From Bacillota bacterium (lineage in GTDB: Bacteria > Bacillota > Clostridia > Lachnospirales > Lachnospiraceae), in contig JAEXGM010000186.1 in NCBI GenBank assembly GCA_023450835.1, positions 1 through 29,626 of the forward strand: a stretch of 29,626 bases of DNA, read 5' to 3'. The notes under the pieces were generated by a model. It did not search any database. It saw only the letters and a list, made by a program, of their open reading frames with translations, and was not told where the DNA came from. The number at the start of each line of letters is the position of its first letter. Position 1 is the first letter of the stretch. The translations under genes were made by a program, and so were the position numbers. Below, one piece after another: positions 21,110 through 27,357 of this stretch.

Positions 21110-22573
21110 TTATCCCTGCCTTAATTTCTCAATACCAACCTTAATTCTTCGAAGGCTTTCCTCTTTTCCGATGATGTTCATAATCTCATAAGCACCTCCG
21201 GGAGTTGACTGCTTGCCGGATACTGCCGTACGAAGAGGCCAGAGTCCTGTACCGTTCTTGATACCTTTTTCCGCAATATAGCCCATAACAACTTTTTCAA
21301 TGCCTTCCACAGAGTAATCCTCAAGAGCCTCTAAAAGCGGAAGCTGCTCCGTTAATACCTGAAGAGAGATTTCGGAATCCGTCTTCATTTTCTTGTGGGT
21401 ATACATAGCGGTATCATAATCCGGAAGTTCTTCAAAGAAATCTATCATATCCCTGGCATCCAGTAATGTTTCCATACGGCTCTTAATCAGGTCAGCTATT
21501 TTCTTCAGGTCATAGTCCTTCTGAACAACTTCTTTTACATAGGGAAGAATCAGTTCATAGTACTTATCACTATCCATGTTTTTAATGTATTCGCCGTTCA
21601 TCCATCTTAATTTTGCCATGTCAAAGACTGCCGGAGACTTGTTAATATGCGTGTAATCAAATTCCTTAATCAATTCTTCCAGTGTAAAAAGCTCTTCGTT
21701 CGTACCGGAGCTCCATCCAAGAAGGGCAATAAAATTCACGATTGCTTCTGTTACAAAGCCCTGCTCTAATAAATCTTCAAAAGAGGAATGACCGCTTCTT
21801 TTTGAGAGTTTCTTATGCTCTTCGTTGGTAATCAGAGGACAATGTACATAGATTGGCTCCTCCCAGCCAAAAGCATGATAAAGCCTGGTGTATTTCGGTG
21901 TGGAAGAAAGATACTCATTTCCTCTTACGACATGTGTAATGTCCATCAAATGGTCATCTACTACATTGGCAAAGTTATAAGTAGGATAACCATCGGACTT
22001 AATGAGAATCATATCATCAAGCTCTGCGTTTTCTACTGTTATTTCCCCATAAATGGCATCAGTAAATGTTGTGGTTCCTTCTAAAGGAATGTTCTGACGG
22101 ATTACATAGGGAATTCCTGCTGCCAGATTAGCTTCAATTTCCTCTTTGCTAAGGTGAAGGCAATGCTTATCATACTTAATAATCTCCTTCTCCTCTTCCT
22201 CAGAAACCACGCTCTTTAAGGTAGCTAAACGCTCTTTGGTACAAAAACAGTAATATGCCTCTCCTTTTTCAATAAGCTCTCTGGCATATTGGAGATAAAT
22301 GCCGCTTGCCTGACGCTCACTCTGAACATAAGGACCATAGCCTCCGTCCTTGTCCGGTCCCTCGTCATGAACCAGACCTGTCTTCTTTAATGTGTTATAT
22401 ATGATCTCCGTAGCACCTTCCACAAACCGTTCCTGATCCGTATCTTCAATACGCAGAAGGAAATCTCCTCCTTCATGTTTTGCTATCAGATACTCATAGA
22501 GAGCAGTTCTTAAATTTCCTACATGCATTCTCCCTGTAGGGCTTGGTGCAAATCTGGTTCTTACTTTTTTCAT
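21110..22573 (-). CDS. gltX: Glutamyl-tRNA synthetase
   Basis: 487 aa, class Ic. It charges tRNA-Glu and, in most Bacillota lacking GlnRS, also mischarges tRNA-Gln for amidation by GatCAB (family knowledge). Present are the HIGH-equivalent FAPSPTGRMHVGN (8-20) and the KMSKS-equivalent KLSKR (255-259). A CFC...CLH cluster (Cys109, Cys111, Cys138) may form the zinc site of GluRS. ATG 22573 (MKKVRTRFAPSPTG) is chosen because it gives the canonical N-terminus. Two further ATGs precede it directly, and upstream TTG readings add non-homologous residues. The ribosome binding site is poor (GGAA). A long leader from a strong promoter precedes it, and the helicase gene is coupled downstream. Confidence 0.95.
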   Translation of the reverse strand: MKKVRTRFAPSPTGRMHVGNLRTALYEYLIAKHEGGDFLLRIEDTDQERFVEGATEIIYNTLKKTGLVHDEGPDKDGGYGPYVQSERQASGIYLQYARELIEKGEAYYCFCTKERLATLKSVVSEEEEKEIIKYDKHCLHLSKEEIEANLAAGIPYVIRQNIPLEGTTTFTDAIYGEITVENAELDDMILIKSDGYPTYNFANVVDDHLMDITHVVRGNEYLSSTPKYTRLYHAFGWEEPIYVHCPLITNEEHKKLSKRSGHSSFEDLLEQGFVTEAIVNFIALLGWSSGTNEELFTLEELIKEFDYTHINKSPAVFDMAKLRWMNGEYIKNMDSDKYYELILPYVKEVVQKDYDLKKIADLIKSRMETLLDARDMIDFFEELPDYDTAMYTHKKMKTDSEISLQVLTEQLPLLEALEDYSVEGIEKVVMGYIAEKGIKNGTGLWPLRTAVSGKQSTPGGAYEIMNIIGKEESLRRIKVGIEKLRQG

Positions 22574-22624
22574 CATCATTTCCATTGCATATAGCAGAAT
22601 ATCCGCAAGCTTGTCCAAAAATCT

Positions 22625-22714
22625 TTATAAGGAGATTTTCATCACAGATATTAATATGCTATGCTGCCACAAATAATAAGGAGTGAAAGAATCTGTATGT
22701 GGCAATCCTTTCAT
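22625..22714 (-). CDS. Possible 29-aa leader ORF in the gltX 5' UTR
   Basis: ATG 22714 opens a 29-codon frame, MKGLPHTDSFTPYYLWQHS and so on, ending at TAA about 50 nt before gltX. A purine-rich GGTGGAAG lies 11 nt upstream. Its first codons coincide with the leader motif shared with the lipoprotein gene, where the corresponding frame reads (TTG)KGLPQTGS. It may be a translated leader peptide or a chance frame within a repeated element. Evidence is thin. Confidence 0.25.
   Translation of the reverse strand: MKGLPHTDSFTPYYLWQHSILISVMKISL
22665..22704 (-). promoter_or_regulatory. Inverted repeat in the gltX leader
   Basis: TGCCACA (22665-22671) and TGTGGCA (22698-22704) are perfect 7-bp arms around 26 nt. 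The second arm is part of the leader motif shared with the lipoprotein gene. No T-box consensus or specifier loop was found, so a tRNA-sensing switch is not supported. Confidence 0.4.
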
Positions 22715-22727
22715 ATCAAAATTTTCT
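22693..22727 (-). repeat. Leader motif copy 2 (shared with the lipoprotein leader)
   Basis: It shares the exact 16-mer TGTGGCAATCCTTTCA (22698-22713) and AAAATTTTCT (22718-22727), plus CTGT, with 4841-4874 in the same orientation relative to the downstream gene. Overall about 34 nt align with a few differences and one gap. Confidence 0.6.
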
Positions 22728-22817
22728 TCCACCCGTATTCCTTTCATAAATATCAGCGTTACATTTCTGTACTCCTGATATCTGACTGGCTATCATTGAA
22801 AGTATATTGTACTGTTA

Positions 22818-22846
22818 AATATAAAACATGATACTTTTCCTGTCAA
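22818..22846 (-). promoter_or_regulatory. Promoter of gltX
   Basis: Consensus TTGACA (22841-22846), a 17-nt spacer, then TATATT (22818-22823). The predicted leader is about 235 nt. This is the strongest-looking promoter in the window. Confidence 0.75.
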
Positions 22847-23004
22847 TAAGAATCCCTCTAAAATCAGTGTAATGTTGCTGTTACTTCATATTAAAGCTTA
22901 TTAATGTAAGCTGTCTGTATATGTGCTGCCATGGCTTCTTCCTTCATTACACATAATAAATTACAGCTTGTATATAATATAATACCTTGTTTTTCCTGCC
23001 TGTA
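22847..23004. other. AT-rich gap upstream of the gltX promoter, no gene seen
   Basis: No frame with a ribosome binding site was found. Loose complementarity between AAGCTGT and ACAGCTT is present but not convincing. It separates the gltX promoter from the tandem repeats. Confidence 0.4.
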
Positions 23005-23005
23005 C

Positions 23006-23228
23006 ATTATATCATGAACATAAAGCGTTCATGAATTTCATTCATGCTCTTTTGCTCCGGCCGGAAGACGTGTTCATGATCTTTCACTCCGGTCGGAATT
23101 CTGGAGCAAGCTCCAAATTCCTCTCTACGTTTTATTATATCATGAACATAAGACGTGTTCATGATCTTTCACTCCGGTCGGAATTTCGGAGCAAGCTCCA
23201 AATTCCTCTCTACGTTTTATTATATCAT
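23006..23228. repeat. 85-bp tandem repeat with internal hairpins (two full copies plus a decayed one)
   Basis: Copies begin at GACG 23067 and 23152 (period 85 bp) and are nearly identical. A diverged, shorter copy occupies about 23006-23066. Each full copy contains a hairpin GGAATT-GGAGC-AA-GCTCC-AATTCC (23095-23121; 23180-23206). The copies are linked by a 9-bp stem ATCATGAAC/GTTCATGAT (23139-23165). On the minus strand the junctions carry TGATATAAT (TATAAT at 23006-23011, 23134-23139 and 23219-23224) followed by AGAGAGG. No coding capacity is apparent. It lies between two divergent genes, so it may influence gltX or the aldo-keto reductase. Confidence 0.85.
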
Positions 23229-23239
23229 AAAAATCAGAA

Positions 23240-23310
23240 GGAGTTTAGCCCTTACTATAAAATATGCGGTATTTAATCTCTTACCATAAGCATAAGAGCT
23301 AATAAACTCC
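23240..23310 (+). promoter_or_regulatory. Structured element upstream of the aldo-keto reductase gene
   Basis: Outer arms GGAGTTTA (23240-23247) and TAAACTCC (23303-23310), extended by GC/GC across a 3-nt bulge, enclose an inner hairpin CTCTTA (23278-23283) / TAAGAG (23293-23298). It ends about 37 nt before ATG 23348. It could be a leader RNA structure or part of the adjacent repeat system. No known riboswitch consensus was recognised. Confidence 0.4.
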
Positions 23311-23347
23311 CTCAAAAAACTACAATGAATTGAGGTGCTCTAAAATT

Positions 23348-24340
23348 ATGTATCAAGCGAATGAGAAACGTTATGAATCCATGTTATACAACCGCTGCGG
23401 AAACAGCGGCCTGAGGCTTTCTGCTCTTTCCCTGGGATTATGGCACAATTTCGGCTCCGTAAATATTTACGACAACATGGTTAAGCTGGTTACTACTGCT
23501 TTCGACCATGGAATTACACACTTTGACCTGGCTAATAACTATGGCCCGGTTCCAGGTTCCGCAGAAGAGAACTTCGGTAAGATATTAAAAAAGGAATTAA
23601 AGCCTTACCGTGATGAGATCATTATCTCCTCCAAAGCAGGCTACTATATGTGGCCAGGACCTTATGGAGACTGGGGCAGCAAGAAGTATCTGGTATCCAG
23701 TCTTGACCAGAGCTTAAAGCGTCTTGGGGTGGATTATGTAGATATATTCTACCATCACAGACCGGACCCTGATACTCCATTGGAAGAAACTATGGGAGCC
23801 CTTGACCAGATTGTACGCTCCGGTAAAGCCCTCTATGTGGGAATCTCCAATTACAAAGGAGAACAGGCAGAAAAGGCCATCAAGATATTAAAGGAGCTTG
23901 GTACTCCGCTTCTCATCCATCAGCCCAGCTACAATATGTTCAACCGTGCCCCTGAAACAGACCTCTTCCCCGTACTTGATACCTGCAAAGTCGGAAGTAT
24001 TGCATTCTGCCCCCTCGCCCAGGGCCTTTTGACAAATAAGTATTTAGGCGGAATTCCGGAGGATTCCAGAGCTGCTGACCCTAACAGTCCTTTCCTTCGT
24101 CCTGATTCAGTTACAGAGGATGCTGTCAGAAAAGTACAGCAATTAGACGTCCTGGCAAAAGAACGCGGACAGAGTATGGCTCAGATGGCACTTGCGTGGG
24201 TATTAAGAAAAGCTACTGTTACCACCGCCCTCATAGGGGCAAGTAAGGCATCACAGATTACAGAGAATGTAGAAGCATTAAAGAATCTTGCCTTCTCAGA
24301 AGAGGAATTACTAAGAATCGATCAAATATTAAAAGGATAA
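23348..24340 (+). CDS. gpr: Aldo-keto reductase, L-glyceraldehyde 3-phosphate reductase (YghZ/Gpr) type
   Basis: 330 aa NADPH-dependent reductase. The N-terminus RYESMLYNRCGNSGLRLSAL and the LGLWHNFG segment closely match E. coli YghZ/Gpr as I recall it, which reduces L-glyceraldehyde 3-phosphate and methylglyoxal. The catalytic tetrad is visible: Asp60 and Tyr65 in FDLANNYGP, Lys96 in SSKAGY, and His136 or His137 in IFYHHRPD. The C-terminal coenzyme-binding segment is ALIGASKASQITENV. ATG 23348 is chosen for GAGGTG about 10 nt upstream; an upstream TTG overlaps that ribosome binding site. Monocistronic, with a strong hairpin after the stop. Substrate assignment rests on similarity only; a related Kv-beta-like reductase is the alternative. 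Confidence 0.92.
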   Translation: MYQANEKRYESMLYNRCGNSGLRLSALSLGLWHNFGSVNIYDNMVKLVTTAFDHGITHFDLANNYGPVPGSAEENFGKILKKELKPYRDEIIISSKAGYYMWPGPYGDWGSKKYLVSSLDQSLKRLGVDYVDIFYHHRPDPDTPLEETMGALDQIVRSGKALYVGISNYKGEQAEKAIKILKELGTPLLIHQPSYNMFNRAPETDLFPVLDTCKVGSIAFCPLAQGLLTNKYLGGIPEDSRAADPNSPFLRPDSVTEDAVRKVQQLDVLAKERGQSMAQMALAWVLRKATVTTALIGASKASQITENVEALKNLAFSEEELLRIDQILKG

Positions 24341-24371
24341 CTTGTAATTAAAATAATATAAGAAGCAGTCT

Positions 24372-24420
24372 GGTATTCCTTTTATACTTTGGTTCAAAAC
24401 CGTTGTATGAAAGGAATTCC
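24372..24420. terminator. Long hairpin terminator between convergent genes
   Basis: GGTATTCCTTTTATAC pairs with GTATGAAAGGAATTCC (one mismatch and one wobble), capped by GGTT/AACC, 31 nt after the reductase stop and 20 nt before the zinc-ribbon gene's stop. A T-rich tail (TTCCTTTTGTTATTTTATTTT) is on the plus strand, so it probably ends the reductase transcript and may act in both directions. Confidence 0.7.
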
Positions 24421-24439
24421 GGCTGTTCCTTTTGTTATT

Positions 24440-24853
24440 TTATTTTCCATAAAGCTGCTGTATGTAACTGTTAATATCCATTCCATTAACTCCAGCCTGC
24501 TGTATAAACCACTCCAGGTAAAAGACCACAAGAATAATTGACAGAATCAGAACAATAAAGGATGCCCTTGCCCAGTTTTTCTTACTTGCCGGAACTCTTC
24601 CTGAAAATGACCAATATAAAAGCATCACAATATATACGATGCTTCCCACTATCGGAATAAACGGAAGTACCATACTGCCCAGCCAATTACCAAAGGATAT
24701 CGGCTTTTCATTCTCTTTCACTTCATTATTATTCTGATAAACTTCTGCTGTATGAAACTCCTGAAATCCTTGTTCTCTTAAAGATGTTCCGCAATAATCA
24801 CAAAAGTTTGCATTGGCATTTTCTATTGTTCTCCCACAGGATTTGCATACCAT
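24440..24853 (-). CDS. Zinc-ribbon membrane protein
   Basis: 137 aa. The N-terminal zinc ribbon has CKSCG (Cys3, Cys6) and CDYCG (Cys18, Cys21). A polar linker (25-55) and two hydrophobic segments (about 57-82, MVLPFIPIVGSIVYIVMLLYW, and 95-114, ASFIVLILSIILVVFYLEWF) follow. Proteins of this design are frequent in Bacillota and mostly uncharacterised; the ribbon would face the cytoplasm. GGAGGAAGG 6-8 nt upstream gives a strong start. Monocistronic with its own extended -10 promoter, divergent from the MoxR operon. Confidence 0.85.
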   Translation of the reverse strand: MVCKSCGRTIENANANFCDYCGTSLREQGFQEFHTAEVYQNNNEVKENEKPISFGNWLGSMVLPFIPIVGSIVYIVMLLYWSFSGRVPASKKNWARASFIVLILSIILVVFYLEWFIQQAGVNGMDINSYIQQLYGK

Positions 24854-24925
24854 AATTCTACCTTCCTCCCGGACTGCTTATTCCTTCACAGGCTATTAGC
24901 CATGCACAGGCTTTCTTCTTCCGCC

Positions 24926-24934
24926 ATTATAGCA
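24926..24934 (-). promoter_or_regulatory. Extended -10 promoter of the zinc-ribbon gene
   Basis: The minus strand reads TGCTATAAT: consensus TATAAT (24926-24931) with TGn. The -35 at 17 nt is poor (TTTTGT). It lies about 73 nt upstream of the start codon. Confidence 0.55.
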
Positions 24935-24962
24935 TAACAAAACTTAAAACAAAAGAACAATC

Positions 24963-25000
24963 TTGACCATTGAATTTTAATTCCAATATGTTACTATAAA
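24963..25000 (+). promoter_or_regulatory. Candidate promoter region of the MoxR operon
   Basis: Two overlapping imperfect readings exist: TTGACC (24963-24968) with TATGTT at 18 nt (24987-24992), or TTGAAT (24970-24975) with TATAAA at 19 nt (24995-25000). The leader would be about 75-80 nt. Which one is used, if either, cannot be decided by eye. Confidence 0.35.
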
Positions 25001-25079
25001 TATTAGGTTTAGTTGAGATGGCAAGAGTATAATTTAAACTTATACCTTCCCTTCTCAAATACATAAAAGGAGCAAAAAA

Positions 25080-26030
25080 ATGCGGAATTTACAACAAACA
25101 GTAAATGCGATAAAAGAAAATGTGGAAAAGGTTCTGGTAGGAAAATCTGCTGTCATAGATCTTGTAATGACATCTCTTTTAGCAAACGGACATGTGCTTC
25201 TTGAAGATGTTCCGGGCACCGGAAAGACTGTACTTGCCAAGTCTCTGGCGAAATCCCTGGAGGCGGATTTTAAACGTATCCAATTTACGCCGGACCTCCT
25301 TCCTTCCGACATTACAGGTATCAATTACTATAATCAAAAAGAAGGTGAATTTGTTTTTCGCGAAGGTCCTGTTCTTACTAATATTCTGTTAGCCGATGAA
25401 ATTAACAGGGCAACGCCCAGAACCCAGTCCAGCCTTTTGGAATGTATGGAAGAAAGGCAGCTTACGATAGACGGAAAGACCTATATTTTAAAGAAACCTT
25501 TTTTGGTTATCGCAACACAGAATCCGGTTGAAACAGCCGGTACCTTTCCTTTGCCGGAAGCACAGCTTGACAGGTTTCTGATGCAGCTCTCCATGGGTTT
25601 TCCCTCTTTATCAGAGGAAGTATTTTTAATGAATCGTTTTATAAAAGCCTCTCCTCTTGAGAATCTTACGTCTGTCTGCGGCAAAGAAGAGCTGCTTAAG
25701 ATGCAGGAAGAAATTAAGGATATTTTTGTACATCCTTCCCTTATGGAATATATGGTGTCCATCGTGCAAAAAACAAGGAGCCACGAAGATATCATACTTG
25801 GTGTAAGCCCCAGAGGAAGTCTGTCCTTTTTAAGGGCAGTTCAGGCTTATAGTGCCATAAAAGGATACCAATATGTCATTCCGGAGCACATCCGTTATAT
25901 TGCTCCCTTTGTACTTTCCCACCGTTTGGTTTTAAAGACTTCCTTTCAGAAGATTGAGGCATCGCGTGAAGTCCTGTCCCACATCTTAGAGGAAATTCCC
26001 GTACCTACTGAAAATTTCACAGGGAGGTAG
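25080..26030 (+). CDS. MoxR-family AAA+ ATPase
   Basis: 316 aa. Cytoplasmic ATPase thought to act as a chaperone or remodeller for partner proteins, usually with VWA or DUF58 partners (family knowledge). Walker A EDVPGTGKT (42-50), Walker B LLADEIN (103-109), the RATPRTQSSLLECMEE segment, sensor 1 IATQNPVE, an arginine-finger-type LDRF, and the C-terminal lid with SPRGSLSFLRAV are present. Length is typical. AAAGGAG 7 nt upstream sets ATG 25080. The DUF58 gene follows after 3 nt, and its ribosome binding site overlaps the MoxR stop. Confidence 0.95.
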   Translation: MRNLQQTVNAIKENVEKVLVGKSAVIDLVMTSLLANGHVLLEDVPGTGKTVLAKSLAKSLEADFKRIQFTPDLLPSDITGINYYNQKEGEFVFREGPVLTNILLADEINRATPRTQSSLLECMEERQLTIDGKTYILKKPFLVIATQNPVETAGTFPLPEAQLDRFLMQLSMGFPSLSEEVFLMNRFIKASPLENLTSVCGKEELLKMQEEIKDIFVHPSLMEYMVSIVQKTRSHEDIILGVSPRGSLSFLRAVQAYSAIKGYQYVIPEHIRYIAPFVLSHRLVLKTSFQKIEASREVLSHILEEIPVPTENFTGR

Positions 26031-26033
26031 TCT

Positions 26034-27155
26034 ATGGGCCTTATTGCTGCTGTTCTGGGGGCATATTTTTTATATTTCCTTCAGAAATTCCTGTACCGGC
26101 ATTGGTGGAATAAAAACCTTACTGTCGAACTGAAAGTCAATAAAAATACTGCTGTTGAAGGAAATTATCTTCTCCTTCTGGAAACCATTACAAATCGTAA
26201 GTTACTGCCCCTCCCCATATTAAAGGTCAAGTTCAGGACCTCAAAGTATCTGGAGTTTCCAGGAATGGAAAATGCCTCCGTAACAGATAATTACTATCGA
26301 AGTGATATCCTTTCTCTTATGATGTATCAAAAAGTTACGAGGTCACTTCCCTTTCGCTGCGGACACAGAGGGTATTATACCGTAGACCGGGCTGATATTG
26401 TCTGCTCCGACCTATTTCTGGCTTCAGAAATGGTTATGGATTGTTCCCAGAATATCTCCTTTTATGTTTATCCAAAAACAGTTAATACACCGGCATTTCA
26501 GCAGGTATTTAAGACCTTGTCCGGTGCAGTTCTTACAAAACGCTTTACTAATGAGGACCCTTTTGAATTCAGAAGTATCAGAGAATACCAGACCTACGAT
26601 TCACTGAAATCTATTAACTGGAAGGCTTCATCCAAAACAGGAGAATTAAAAGTAAATTCATATAACTATACTTCTTCCTTCCAGGTAAAGCTTTTGCTGA
26701 ATATGGAAAGGGAAACTGCCTTAAGACAAGAGGATTTGGAGGAAGAAAGCATACGCCTTGTAAGCACTCTATCCGAAAGCTTTCTTGCCCAGGGTATCCC
26801 GGTATCCCTTCTGACAAACTGTAAAAACATCTATGGAGACATAAAGGAAGCTATACAGGCAGGCTCCGGTATCCGTCATCTGGATTCCATCAATAAAGCC
26901 CTAAGCCTTTTGGATACCGGGCATCCTTCTCCCCCCTTTGTCCCCTATATGGAGAGTGAATACAAAGCGGGTATGAATGAATATCTTATTTTTCTTTCTA
27001 CTTATCAGAAAGAAGATTTTCAGGAACTCTTATGCCATATGCTGAATACGAAAGTAGAATTCTTTTGGATTCTCCCTGTTAACAAGGATATTACAGCCGC
27101 TGTAAGAGAAGAATTAAAATCCAGAACTATTGTCTGGGACAGCAGTTTAAGCTAA
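26034..27155 (+). CDS. DUF58 domain protein
   Basis: 373 aa. A short N-terminal hydrophobic segment (about 2-19) is followed by an immunoglobulin-like region (about 28-150) and the DUF58 signature DPFEFRSIREYQTYDSLKSI with NWKASSKTGELKVNSY (175-210). The family consensus is R-x-Y-x-x-GD-x-x-R-x-I-x-W; here Asp189 is kept but preceded by Tyr instead of Gly. The C-terminal part resembles a von Willebrand A-like fold (LLLNMERE...SFLAQGIPVSLLTNC). GGGAGG at the end of moxR is its ribosome binding site. DUF58 proteins are the usual partners of MoxR; the process controlled here is unknown, with envelope functions suspected from the membrane-protein neighbour. Confidence 0.92.
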   Translation: MGLIAAVLGAYFLYFLQKFLYRHWWNKNLTVELKVNKNTAVEGNYLLLLETITNRKLLPLPILKVKFRTSKYLEFPGMENASVTDNYYRSDILSLMMYQKVTRSLPFRCGHRGYYTVDRADIVCSDLFLASEMVMDCSQNISFYVYPKTVNTPAFQQVFKTLSGAVLTKRFTNEDPFEFRSIREYQTYDSLKSINWKASSKTGELKVNSYNYTSSFQVKLLLNMERETALRQEDLEEESIRLVSTLSESFLAQGIPVSLLTNCKNIYGDIKEAIQAGSGIRHLDSINKALSLLDTGHPSPPFVPYMESEYKAGMNEYLIFLSTYQKEDFQELLCHMLNTKVEFFWILPVNKDITAAVREELKSRTIVWDSSLS

Positions 27156-27181
27156 TTTTAGATTGCAAATAAATATATTAT

Positions 27182-27266
27182 GCCAAGGCTGTAAACCTCT
27201 CATTAAGCGTTGTGCTGACCTTGGCGGCGAAATGCGCGGAAAGAGTGAAAGATAAATCTTTCACTC
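27182..27266 (+). repeat. Two palindromes in the DUF58-downstream spacer
   Basis: GCCAAGG (27182-27188) pairs with CCTTGGC (27219-27225). Further on, GAGTGAAAGAT (27243-27253) and ATCTTTCACTC (27256-27266) form a perfect 11-bp palindrome with a 2-nt centre. The word ATCTTTCACTCC also occurs in both 85-bp repeats near 23 kb, and its complement GGAGTGAAAGA at 22680-22690. No T-run follows, so it is not a clear terminator. Confidence 0.65.
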
Positions 27267-27284
27267 CCCCTTAATTTTGTAAAC

Positions 27285-27335
27285 GTGCATTAGCACACCT
27301 GAAAAGTGCATTAGCACACATAAGGCGTGCTAATG
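27285..27335 (+). repeat. GTGCATTAGCACAC direct repeats with inverted partner
   Basis: Two exact copies of GTGCATTAGCACAC (27285-27298, 27306-27319; period 21), each internally palindromic (GTGC-ATTA-GCAC), are followed by GTGCTAATG (27327-27335), which is complementary to CATTAGCAC (27309-27317). The 9-bp stem with loop ACATAAGGC resembles the hairpins near 23 kb, which have a similar loop but different arms. It sits 22 nt before the start of the next gene, close to its ribosome binding site (GGGAG). Confidence 0.75.
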
Positions 27336-27357
27336 AGTACACAGATGGGAGCCCAAT

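Noticed and set aside
22574..22823. T-box riboswitch before gltX
   Set aside because: The T-box core (TGGNACCGCG-like) and a terminator/antiterminator pair are not seen. The only similar run, GGGTGGAAG, does not continue the consensus.
23006..23228. CRISPR array
   Set aside because: The units are contiguous and near-identical over their whole 85 bp, with no unique spacers. No cas genes are nearby; the PD-(D/E)XK domain at 16 kb is part of a DinG-like helicase.
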